Positions 1-12,300 of a stretch of DNA of 64,000 nt are shown here, one piece after another. Source of the DNA: Lineus longissimus (lineage: Eukaryota > Nemertea > Pilidiophora > Heteronemertea > Lineidae); the NCBI RefSeq assembly GCF_910592395.1, contig NC_088317.1:10974001-11038000 (forward strand), written 5' to 3'. The first letter of the stretch is position 1. Each line of letters starts with the position of its first letter. Made by a program: the position numbers and the translations under genes. The notes beneath the pieces were generated by a model. That model searched no databases and was not told the origin of the DNA. It saw only the letters and a program-made list of their open reading frames with translations.

Positions 1-1701
1 ATTTTTTGTTTTGATAGACATTTTTCTCCGTGTATCGCATTAGCAGTAACTCAACTCCATCGTCATAATAGCCGGCAAAGAAATGGAAAATGTCCCCCCC
101 CCCGAAAGGTGTCCAGACTATCGTAGTCTGGGACTCTGGCAGATTCTAATGTAAAGTGCAAGCTCTATTGAACTCGCGCAACTGTCGCCATGGAGAGCCC
201 CCCCCCCCCCCCCCAACCCCCGTCCTTCTGACATGTTTTAGCCAGTGCATTGGGGGGGAAGGCCCCCCAAACCCCCTATTGGCCTCTCAATAAGTCCTTC
301 CGAGCTGCTTACCCTGGGGCGCTCGAGTGGAACCCCCAAACCTTCATGATGGTGCAGTCCTTTGACAGAGCGAGGAAGAGGTACTTCTTGATGGTACCCT
401 AACTGCAACCCTCAACCATCATTACCCTTCCTTTTCACTGGCATGATATTGGCAAGACTCCCACGAGGTCGTACTGGTGGCTTCCTTGAGGCAATTGCTT
501 GTGGTCGTACCTGGGCAACCAATTCAAGGGGTCAGGGATGTAGGGATCAGGTTTTTCCCCCACCAACATGTTGCCGAATGGTTAATGCATAAAAAATTGG
601 TTGGAAAGGGTTTTTGCTGGCCAAGAGACTTGAAGACACTTTACTCTTGAGGAACACCAGACTGATGAACAAAGAACTCAAGGAACATAGAACCCTCTTC
701 ATACCTGTGAGCATAAAAAGCCTGCTAGCGAATATTGATTATTCTTCATAAAAAAACAGAAGATCTGCAAAACCAATGGTACCCCATAAAAACATGCATT
801 CCTCCTTAAGGTGTCTTCGGATCCCACCACGGCCCATGTGGAATTCGTTCAAAAGGTTTATTGAAATCTCAAAATAACATTTTTTTTTTCGGAACGCCTG
901 CCCGTCTTTTGCTTCATTATTTCGGGATTATATCCATTTTAAGCATCTTTTGGATATCATTACTAAAGTCTCAAAAATCAAAACACATATGTCGGGGGGT
1001 AAACCCCCAGAAATTGAAGTTTGATTAAAAAACAGTGAGAATAATCGTCTGGTTCTCTCTCGGAGCTCAGAATAGTCGAGTTACTACTTTCGCGCGTTTA
1101 TCTCTTCTGGCGGCCATTTTAAGTCAAATTTAAGCCATTTGAAACGAATCCATGGACTTGAGAAACATTGTTTACATTGGATGACGTCGTATGCACGTTA
1201 ACCATAGTAGCGCTTCGCAGAAAAGCCTTCGGCTTTTCTGCTGCGCGCTTATTATACAAACTATTCTGAGACAATTGGAAACGTTTGAAATTAATAGGTG
1301 AGTGGTTTATCTGTCGTACGCTTGTAACCTAACTGTCTCCATTAGGCTATTTTATATATGCCATGCACCCTGGGGCCTATTTTTCCGGCACGTCAAATCC
1401 ATGCACTGGTGGTAGCATAGGTCTATCCGGCCCCGTGCATGGCCACATTGTATTGTACTCGGATTGCTTTATAAGACTAATGCAACTTCCAAGACATTTT
1501 GAAAAGTGATGAGGCTCTTTTTAGCTCTCCTGTCTGAGAGGTGAGCTTTGCACCCCCCCCCCCCCCCCCAATTTAATGCAAATTTTCCATAAATTTTAAA
1601 ACTCAAAAATATGCAAAGCATTAGGCTAGGCCTAAGCAAAGGGTTTAATCACGAAATCAAAATCAAAACTAACCTCACCAAAACTAATTATTTTCCTATA
1701 C
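1..1701. other. Non-coding left edge with poly-C runs
   Basis: I see no supported exon here. The stretch holds poly-C runs at about 94-103, 198-214 and 1552-1569, a strong hairpin at 1210-1249, and a short tail of the dispersed repeat family (GAGGTGAGCT near 1537-1546). The only open frames are short and look random. Confidence 0.6.
1210..1249. repeat. Short hairpin (perfect 10-bp stem, TTC loop)
   Basis: CAGAAAAGCC at 1218-1227 is followed by TTC and then by its exact reverse complement GGCTTTTCTG at 1231-1240. Outside this the pairing continues imperfectly as AGCGC/GCGCGCT. There is no T-run after it, so it is not a typical Pol III terminator. It may be the core of a small foldback repeat. 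Confidence 0.6.
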
Positions 1702-1845
1702 CTGAAATCTGTTCTCAATCGTAGACTCAACCACACTCAAATTACAATGTTTATAATCTGATAAAGCTATAATCTCCTGCATCCTGTTATCAAGTTGTCT
1801 TGCAGAGACCCTGACTGATGTTATGTCGACAGACATCCAGACCAC
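1702..1845 (-). CDS. Candidate further exon of the gene that starts at 14401
   Basis: On the minus strand a good acceptor (GTGTTTCCAG) is followed by 144 nt, exactly 48 open codons, and a donor (CAG|GTATAG). The exon starts and ends in phase 0, matching the phase-0 end of the exon at 3325-3396, so it can continue that reading frame. The encoded stretch begins VVWMSVDITSVRV and is rich in charged and hydrophobic residues. I do not recognise a domain. The N gap and about 1.5 kb lie between the two exons, so the linkage is inferred from phase and splice sites only. Confidence 0.45.
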
Positions 1846-3324
1846 CTGGAAACACAAGACTAAAGCTTACTTTACCACCATCAAAGAACTTTACAGTATC
1901 CAGTTATGATATATAAACATTTTAATCTAAAGCACACAACAACTTTGGTGGCAATCAACACATTAGATCAAACAACTTAACCAATCATCAATCTAATCAT
2001 CAATCTAATCCATCAATCTACTAATCCTCTAGCATCCTCTAAATACACTAATGACATAAGCCATTATGAAATGTTCTAATGCTAAGTACGACACAAATAA
2101 AGCTTTGTAATCAAATTATTCCAACTCTGGTTTCATCAATCATTATAGTTCTGCTTCCCATTTCAAACTCAAAAAGCATCTTTTTCTCACAATCCTCATT
2201 CAATGAACTACCTTTCAAAAACAATCTATCACACATTCTTATTGTCTCGTTAACTAAGAAAAATCCGTCCTTGTTCTTAAATGATAGTAAAGACGGTAGA
2301 GTTAAGTCCAGATTTGGCATTTGCCTCTCTCTGCAACTTAAAATATGACGTTGGCCATCGCCATCGGATGGTCAGATGGCGGGCGGGCATAAACTTCGCT
2401 CTGGTGAAAATAAAATAACCAGTGTTCCTAATCGCGTAACGGTTTTCATATTCGTTTCACATCGTCCCTTTAACCAACGCATTGTCCTTTTTCGTTTCGT
2501 TATCATAACATCCATCCGGTTTAACTGTTGTATGATGCAAAATATACAGCAAATCAAGTCTGTAAGATAAAATGTCGCAGTCCCAATGCATCTTTCCTTC
2601 TCTCTTTTCTCTAACAATCCATAGGGAGTCTTGTGAAAATTCTGGCCATTTCATTCATTATCGGTATACAGCATGCTGTTTTTCTGTTCAAAATAAAGTG
2701 TTAGGCTTGGCTGACACATCAAACACAAGATTTCTACCATAGCACACAATTCGATTGCTCTCTGACTCTGAGCATTCTAAGACAGATTCATCGGTGTTTA
2801 CGCAAAATCGTGAAATTAAAGCTGAACTGTATGAACAAAAAACAGAAGTGTCCTAAAAAGACCACCGCCCCTAGAAATATGGTATTTTATGTGCTGGTCA
2901 AACCAATTGAAGACTGGCTTTGTTATGGCTTGAAGTACNNNNNNNNNNNNNNNNNNNNNNNNNNNNNNNNNNNNNNNNNNNNNNNNNNNNNNNNNNNNNN
3001 NNNNNNNNNNNNNNNNNNNNNNNNNNNNNNNNNNNNNNTAAAAAGTGGCATAGTGCACTAAGTAAATACAATACAAAGTAATGGAAAACAACTCAACTCC
3101 CAATGCACAAAATTGGCTCACTTCTAATTCCCACACAACTGATCACTCCCAATCATAAACATAGAGGGGAAAATCAGAAAATTGCGTGTACGTACTAAAA
3201 AACTAGTGAGTACATGCTATTAAGAATAGCCCCAAAATGTTAAACTAATCTTAGAATACAAATGAAACTCATAATCATTTAGCTCTTGTCTTTAGTTGCC
3301 ATTTAAACTAAAACAGTAACATAC
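1846..3324. other. Intron-like stretch with assembly gap
   Basis: Contains the N run. A minus-strand open frame at 2111-2320 has a CAG acceptor at its start, but in the phase expected from the neighbouring exon it hits a stop, so it is not called. No other exon is supported. Confidence 0.4.
2939..3038. other. Assembly gap (100 N)
   Basis: Exactly 100 Ns, the usual placeholder for a scaffold gap of unknown size. Coding sequence could be missing here. Confidence 0.99.
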
Positions 3325-3396
3325 ATCAAAGTCTAGCATTGCAGCTGCAGTAACAGGCAGGATTTCTGGCAAAGTATCATCATCAATGTTGGTCCC
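3325..3396 (-). CDS. Exon 11, phase 0-0
   Basis: Acceptor TTTTGCAG, donor GAT|GTATGT, 72 nt giving 24 open codons (GTNIDDDTLPEILP...). Last exon that chains with certainty to the upstream ones. Confidence 0.65.
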
Positions 3397-6300
3397 CTGC
3401 AAAATAAAATATATATTGACCGTCTGACACTGAAGAAATTTTAAAATATCCCACTTCCAAAGAAAACGCCAAAGTAAATTGCCATGATCAGTGAGCTACT
3501 GGCACAAATGACACGTTGTAAACAACGCTCCAACTAGCCTTCTAAAAGTTACTTGTTTTATGCATAGGTTTATGCCATAGCTTTGTGCTTCTTCATTTAA
3601 CATTTCCAAAACATATTGCTAACAGATTATATGAAGATTGATATTTTTCTTCCGATAAGAGAACATTCAATATTACTAAGGCAAGAATCCATTGGGTAGG
3701 CCTACTCACCAAGACAGATTGATCAACCACAGCGGTTGATGCTGGAGGGTTTGTCACACTTCGACGTCGAGTGCTGGCCTGCAAAAAGATGACGGTTGGA
3801 TAAAAGAACCTTCGAAAATATTTTAATTTCAATTATATTCATTAAAAATTTACAAAATGAATTGCTAGATAAGAGAATTGATAAGAGAATATTCCATATT
3901 ACTAAGGAAAGAATCCATCATAATCAGATAAAACAGGCCTGTATCTGCAGTGACTTTACAAATCTTTACCCAAATACTACTAGTAAATATGAAATGTGAA
4001 GAACATGTACCTCAGGCTGGTTCCCAGTTGATGAAGAGGATGAAGCTATTGGCGAAGTATGCTGCAAGGAATAAACAAATTTACAAGTTAATAATCAGGA
4101 GGTTTGAGTTTAAATTTCAGAAAGATCATGCTGTTCCGTCTCAGCGCCCTTGAGCAAGCCATTTACCCCATCATTGCTATGAAGTTTAAATGCAATGGGC
4201 GCCCTAATGATGTTTAGAATCAGATTGTCCCCAACTTTGGTGGTAAATGCATTTGTCCAAGCACAAAACAGTCACAAAACATGCACTGAAAAAGAGGCTC
4301 AAAATGAAACCACAGAGCTGATATAAAACTAATGCTCAATTTTATACTTACTTCCTCTCTGTCCCACTGAACATTTATTAACACCGGGCTATTTATACCC
4401 AGGTCGAATAAACTTTCTGACGGAACAGAGTCTGCAATACTTGAGTGGACCACTTGTATTTGTCCGGGTATCATCATGTAAAACTGTTGACTCGAATCTT
4501 CCTGAGCACCAATAAAATCAACCAATACCTGTAGGTAGATGATGCGTGAGGAAAGAAAAGAAAATGAATTATGAAAATGTCTAAGGTCGATTGATATAAA
4601 ATTGGTGGCAATCAGGGAAGAAATTAAGGAATAATAGAATTTGAAGTATTTCAGATTCACAACAGCTCTGACAGTAACAAAGTGTGCCCAGCTAATGGAC
4701 GACTGACGACACACCAAAGCAAAAGCTCAGGTGAGCTAAAAGGGTGTGAACATGATCTGCCAGGATATGTCAAGCATGATCTTTTGAAACATATCAATCA
4801 ATTGATATAAACATCATAATGAGCTCAGCAGTGCGGTTACAATTCCAAGTTAGCAACACTTACAGACACATTTTCTTGGGGCAAAAATCTGCACGTGCCC
4901 TGCTTGCCTCCTGGCAGTCGGATTTTTATTGGAAAGGTTCCTTCACCATCCACAAACCTTCTCTCTAAACGCCCCCGTCTTTCTACTCTAACCTGCATAA
5001 GGAAATAACTCTTCTTAGGGGTGGCATGCATAAACCATGAGAATTGGTACACTAGTTGTATACTTATTTTTGTTAGAAACACTACTTTCTAGTAATTTCT
5101 TAGGGCCACTCCTACCACGACCTGTGACATGGCTTGTAATGGTCTCTGATTTGTTGAGACGAGGGTAGGATATTCATATGCCTGGATATAGGCATTTGAA
5201 TGTCGATGGTCTTGTTGCCCCAATCCTCTGAGAGCTGACCCACATCAGCCAATGAATTTGTCTTGACCCGATATATAAACACTAGTAAGATATAGTATAG
5301 TATCCTGTTTGTGGCATACCTTGTCTTCAGCTTCCGTTTCCATCATTTTCTTATCCTAAAATGATAGCAAAACAGAAATCGTTATGAACCTAATCATGTT
5401 ACCAGTAAAAAGATGTTGTAATTAATATATGGCACAAAAAAAATCACACCAGTCGCCTGGAAAATGAAATAGCCAGGGGCAATCGTGCTCACTGGATTGG
5501 TGGTCAACTATAGTTCTTCTGGTTGATCTCGGGACATTTTTTGTGCTGCTCTAAGATTGTTTCTTTCGAAGTGCACACTTTGGTGTTCGGCAGAGAATGA
5601 TCTCGCTTCGGTTGTGCACTGGGGGTAATGGGCATGTACATTACAGATGTACATTACTAGTGCTCAGCTTCTGTATGAGTGAGGATGGTATATTTGACCC
5701 ATCAGCTTATTATGTTATCTGATTAGTGCCAGACTAAGAAATTGTGTGAAAAAATTTATGCTACACATTGATCTCCGATGGTGTTTAGACGTGATTACTG
5801 CATATAATGGCAACTATAAAAGCTCAGCAACAGATGGCTGAAGCCAGATAATAAACTGCACTCCCACATTATCAAATCTCACACCTGCCTTGCTTGTGTA
5901 ATTGCGTAAAAGTGTGATTAATAGCATGAAGATACACAACTTTTTAAACAACACAGAAAACATTTTGCTGATATCCTAAGAATCATAAACTTTGAAATAA
6001 GTTACAGAGGACAAAACAACTACTAACCTTTCTCCGGTCAGTTGCCAGAGACAAATTGTATTCAGCGTTTTGCTGGCAAACTAAACACGTGTTTGCTACC
6101 TTCCTACGGCCACAACTGCACACTTGTTGAGGCTACAATTAAAAGGGTAAATGTATCAAATACAGCCATAAATGATTGGAAAGATTCATTCCATATCATC
6201 AAGAACTAGAGCAATGGGTATCTTCTGCTATCTCCCTGTTTTTGATAGGCAGTAACGGTTGATGACATTATTTTTTTATGAGTTGTTTGACCTTGAAAAG

Positions 6301-9300
6301 TAGGTGAATGCAATGATATGACACCTATTCCGAATAGGCCTAGAAGCATCCATGATACTAAAAATCTTGGTGATCTTGCGAATAGTTACGCAGTTGGATA
6401 TCGTCATAAATGTTTTCAAACTCCTGCTACTGTGACATTGAAAACAAGGTTAGGGTGAACCTGTATGATCAATTATGTAGGGATCGGGAAAGACTTTGCT
6501 CAAGAACATTATGTACATCGTACAATGCGTCTAGAGATACTGCGCCTCCTAGCAGAAGACACATGATGTATTTGCAGAAATAAATGCCGCTAAACAGTAC
6601 AGATTGATCTCAAGAGTCCCACTAATTGATAGCTGGTTCCATCAACCTCATGAATACGCAAATGATAGTCTATTGCCTCAGTTCACTACCTTGGGAGGTG
6701 TATCTGGTCTCGAGTTCAAGTGACCAGTGCTGATTGGTCAAATTGGTCAAAAGAGCTTGAATCCGTATGATCACCATTATTTTTCTATCGAGTAGGCCTA
6801 CTCACCAAGACAGATTCATCAACCACAGCTGCAGTCGATGCTGGGAGGTGCTGATTTGTAACATTTCGACCCCGAGTGCTGGCCTGCAAAAAGATGACGG
6901 TTGGATAAAAGAACTTTCGAAAATATTCTAATTTCAATTATAAATCAAAATTATATATATGATAATCAAAAAGAATCATTATAAAAATGAAATGCCCCAG
7001 GAAAATTGTGCTCACATTGGGCAACAAAAGTCAGTAGTGAATGGACGAATTTTCCTAACAATCATATCTCAAGTATTTCCTGGAATTAATTATTAAAAAC
7101 CATTTGAATGGAAAAACCGTCTATGGAAATAGTCAATAGGTGTCAACTAGGAGTACCTACTTTGGACATAGGTAGCAAGGGTAATCACTATTAAATAACT
7201 TGCACATTGTATAGATAAAAGACAAGGGGAATGATGTCATCGCAAGTCTGCCTGGGGTGAAAATGAACGAAAATACCGTCATGCGCAACATCCTCTTCCA
7301 GATATTTAGCGTGACCGCAACCAATATTTGAATCGGATCTCTGAACAAAATCATCGTTTGCCGCAGTGTTGTAAGTACAATGGTTGCCATGATATCAAAA
7401 ACTATTTGGATTAATTAGCTTGCAGTTTTTACCAACCAAGGCAGCACTAGCAGTAACAGCCACCGAGGATGCGCCAATTTCTTTCCATGGAGACAACAAT
7501 CTCTTTTGCGTGTGAGAAACAAAAAGGCATGGAAAACGGTGAAAAATGTTTAACGTTGTGCTTCATGAAATTTAATAACAGTTTACTTCTTCACACTGGT
7601 CAAAACAATTCGGTGCATCATGAACCAATTTGGTGTTTTCATTTTTCATTCCAACGTTAATCTTATCATTGACAACATTACTTTCCAACAAACCACGTAG
7701 GCCTATTTCGAGCTTTATTTTAAGCAGTTGAATTTACCCCAGCCCTACTTACATTAGTAGACCTTCTTCATCCCCTTGTAAAGTTTCTGTTGATGGGGTC
7801 CTATGACCATGATAAAGTATGCTATCCTGCAAATACACACAAAATTAATAGTCTGGGCCAAGATGCTGCAATGACACTCATGATGTGAGTTTGGATTTGG
7901 CATAGTAACGTCAAAATATTGGGACTCGAGCTGAAATGCCTGTAAAACCCTATACAGGTGGCACATTCATGTGCTGAAGTTCAATTTCAATCATAAAACG
8001 CCTCAAAATAAATATTAAAAGGTAGCGTAAAAAGATTTTAACAGCAATATTTCTGATGAAGATTAGCAGAATCCATTGTCTGGACAATTGAGGAATTTGG
8101 GCATCTCGTCACGAAATTTCCGCCTTGTGATGTCATGCACCTAACTGAATGATTTGTGTTGTACGACGTCATGACGCCGCTTTGGTGACTTGCAGTCTGA
8201 CTGAATGGTTTGAGGTGGACGTTCTTCAGTGTTAAATATGACATTTATGGCGACATTTTTCAACAGATTTTTTATTATTGAGACTGTAGCGCATGGTATA
8301 TAATTGGAAAATGGTAGGTGGTTGTCCACTCATTGTACTTTATGAAGGTTACACGTCCCTAGAAACTTTTAGGGTGATGAAAAAACTTTTGAAAGATTTT
8401 CCAGGAGGGTCTTCGTTGCGTTATCAAAACCCTCTGCACTCAGAAAGAGGCTAATGGATTTTCCCTTTTGAAATCATAATTTGTGATACGAAGGTATTTT
8501 AGAATACACATCATAGTACCAACTTGTTTAATACTAGCATGGTTGTGGAGATCGAATAGCAAGCTTAAATGTAATGATTAATTTATACTTACTGAAACAT
8601 TTGACAGTTTACGCTCGGGCCTGATATAAATAGTAGGAGCATTTGTGGCGGAAAGGGAACGGATGGCTGCTGGTGAAGGATTTACAATATGCACCAATTT
8701 TCTGTTCCTCCCAGCCGACATTACTTTAAAGGGAGTATCTCCTAATTTAGGATACAACCTGTATATCTCCCCTTTAAAGTCATGTGCCGAGAGAGACAAA
8801 AGAAACTTGATGCCAGTCCTCAGCTGTGAAGGCCCCGTTACAGGAGGTTCTTGAAAAGGAATTCCTGGAGATAAAAAAATTTATATATTAGTAGTTCATC
8901 TATCAAGAATGATTTGGGTGTTGAGACTCAAGCCTAAGGGGGTTAACTTTAGGTATATATTCATCAGACACTTCTTCAGATTCTCTCAATCATGGCCAAG
9001 GACGTGCTCACCTGTGGACATTAACAGCAGACATTGATGAGGTTTGGACTTCGCCCCCTGGTGGCTTTTGGAATCTGATCGGGCCAAAATTTGTCTTGCG
9101 CGTAGAATGATGTCACATAGCTAACTATTAACCTAGGAATCATAGTTGTGGCAAAAATGGACTTTGCCATATTTGGAATATGATCGGGTTGAAATTTGTG
9201 GGCAATACCAACACATCATATACTTTTATTTGTTGGCATTAAAGTTTAGGCAAAAGAAGAATTTTTTACTTTGCCCCCTGGTGGCGATATTTGAAATCTG

Positions 9301-12300
9301 ATCAAGCCGATATTTGCTGATTAGGTAGGTATGTCTTCAGATATCATAATCCTAGGACATCTAGTTTGAGTTAAAAATTTTGGAATTTGCCCGTAGTGGC
9401 CATATTTGAAACCAAATCAGGCCGAAACTTCGTAGAAGTTGCCTAGGGGCAGCTTTGTACACCTTGACAGGTGAGCTAAAAACTGAGTTCTCTGCAAATA
9501 AGTGCCATAAATAAAATCCTCTACATTTACAATACGAAAAATGAACATCGTGCACACATTTTCCAATAGCAACAGAAAACAAGCATGTAATGTTCATGAC
9601 TAATGCCAAAACACATATTGTCACCAAACTTGGTACGGGTTATGCAAGTTGATCCCGGGAGTGTGACTGAAGTTCAAATTGGTCAAAGGCCAAGGTCATA
9701 AGGGCAGAGGCCGAGGTCAGCACGTCAAATTCAATCATACATACAAGAATATAATGCTGTTTAGGGGAAGATTGGGTGGTGTGCTTTTGATGGCTATTAC
9801 ATATTATTATGAAAATACTGGCCAGAAAACTGCTTTTGTGGAAACTTTATGGGCTGGAAAGGATTTTCGGGTTTAAAAAGGTCACAGGGTCTATCAAGGT
9901 CAAAGGTCGTATCGTGACGGTGCAGTGCGCGACACACCTTTGACTGCTAACACACCTTCCCTGAAAATATTGACCGCAAATCCGCCTTGGGTTGCAAAGT
10001 TAGGAATTGGGACGGACGGATCCACGCTCTATCCCTATCAAACTTTTTCCTTCAGACGGGGATAATTACACACAAGTGTCAAATGCCACTTGACCAAACT
10101 AATGAAGCGATTTTCACCAAACTTGTTATGTGTAGCCAGGCTGAGTGATACTGAGTGTTTCAATCAGGGGTCAAAGGTATAAATTTTTCCTTTGCTCGTG
10201 CCTTTCCTGGCGGCATTTGGCTCTTAAATAGTCTTGGCTCTTAGATTAGTATGTACTAGCGGTGGCTCCTTCCCTTGAACTTCATGCCCACGGGTAACAT
10301 TGCCTATAGTGCCTAGATTAAACATGCATCATTGCATTTTTTGAGAAAGTAGCACAAGATTTGTTGTGCCTACTGCACGAAGGCTCTATTTTTATGTATC
10401 CAATTGTTCCAGTAGAGGTGTGTCCTGTGCAGAAGAGGGGGGGGGTCTTAGGTGGATGGATAATTATAGCCATTCCGTGAAAGGTGGCGCTTCAGTGAAA
10501 TTCACTTCATTAGCAGTCATGAATTATAGAGCATCAATACAAATATGAGATATGGGTGTGCTGTGACGTCCTATCTGCCAAGAGGGGATATAATGGCCAC
10601 TGTATTCGGCACCAGGACATTTTTCAGAAATCGGTTTTAAGAACACAGGGATAAAGGTCATATAAGGTCAAAGACAATAAGGTTAAGTTTGTGTATCGCT
10701 GAGTGAGGTTCATCGTAGGAATCACCAGAAAAAAGTGTGGCATACTTACCAAATCCCAAACTGGAAAGTTTGACAGAGTTCAGATTGTTGACCGTCTGAA
10801 CATTTGGCCCATCTAGACAGGTGATCTTGAGTTTGATGGTTCTTACAGATTTTTCATTTTTTCGTTTTCGTTTTCTTCTGTTAATTGGCGTGGTCACCCT
10901 CTGCACTTGAAAATTATCGGCTAGTTGCACAGACATCACAGGAATATTTTCGGGAGCCAGGTTCTGAACCACACTCTGAGTTGCTAAACCAAATGAGGCT
11001 ATGGTCCTTTGAATGTCATCATAAACAGCACTGCCTGAAAAACAATGATAACAAATTTTTAAATAGGCAACATGCCCAATCTCCTTGGACCACCAATTTC
11101 TACTAACTTCGACGCAGAAGGGCCCAAACGCCAATAGTGAAGTGATAACCCACGTCACCATAAATCAGGGAATGTTTGGCAAAACAATTTGAAGCGGAGT
11201 TAGGCACCAATCTTCTTGGGCTTGTCAACCATACCAAGATCCAAAGTGTGATTTTCTCCAGCCTCAGACACATGGCATTGATTAGAATGAAATGGCCAGG
11301 GCCATTGTGCTCACCTCATGTGGAGGAAAGATGGACAAAGAGCATGGTCTTGTGTCATGTAGTGTTAGGTTTGATGTAGGTCCAAGCAATTACAATTTCC
11401 CCAAAGTGGCCAATTTACAGTACATTCGACCTCTGTGACCTTGAAAAGTAGGTCAAATCAAAGAAGACCCGGGTGACACATTGAATGGTTGTTAGAATTA
11501 GATGTACCTATGATATAAAATTGGTGCCAATCGGGCAAGTCATTACTAGGAATAATGGCATTTTGAAGAATTTAGGATTTTGCCCCCTCCCTGGAGGCCA
11601 AACGGCAAATCAGATCGCACCAAACTTCGGTACCTGAGATCACCTGACCAAGGGGTACATGTGTACTTAATTTGTGATCAATAGTCATTGCAGTTAAGAA
11701 ACGTGCCATAGTTACGGCCTGACGGCGAATTTACGCCATTTGACCTCTGTGACCTTGACAAGAAGGTCAAATTAAAAACCTGTGTGACATATACTGTATG
11801 GTGGTTAGATGTACCCATGATATCAAATTGGTGGCAATCGGGCAAGAAGTTAAGGAATAATCACATTTTTAAGGTTTTTGGATTTTGCCCCCTGGTGGTC
11901 AAGTGGTGAATCATATTGGACCAAACTTTGGTCCCTGAGATCACCTGACTAAGGGGTAAATGTGTACCAAATTTGGTATCAATAGTCATTGCAGTTTAGA
12001 AACGTGCCATCGTTACATCCTAACGGCTAATTTACACCATTTGACCTCTGTGACCTTGAAAAGGAGGTCAAATCAAAAACCCGGAGGATATATGATGCAC
12101 CTTTGCTAGAAGTACCTACCATATTTTTTTCAAAATTTCCCGACTACTATTAAGGGAGATATTGCATATTTTCACTTTTAACGTTTGTCCCCCTGGTGGC
12201 CAAACCATGAAACGAATCGGACCGAAACTTGGTCTCCCAGGTGTCATTACATAAGGGTACATGTGTACCAAGTTTCAACTCAATTGCTCTAACAGTTACG

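Noticed and set aside
2111-2320. Minus-strand open frame starting MPNLDLTLPSLLSF as an exon of the left gene
   Set aside because: It has an acceptor-like CAG, but the phase needed to follow the exon at 3325-3396 hits a stop. No domain is recognisable.
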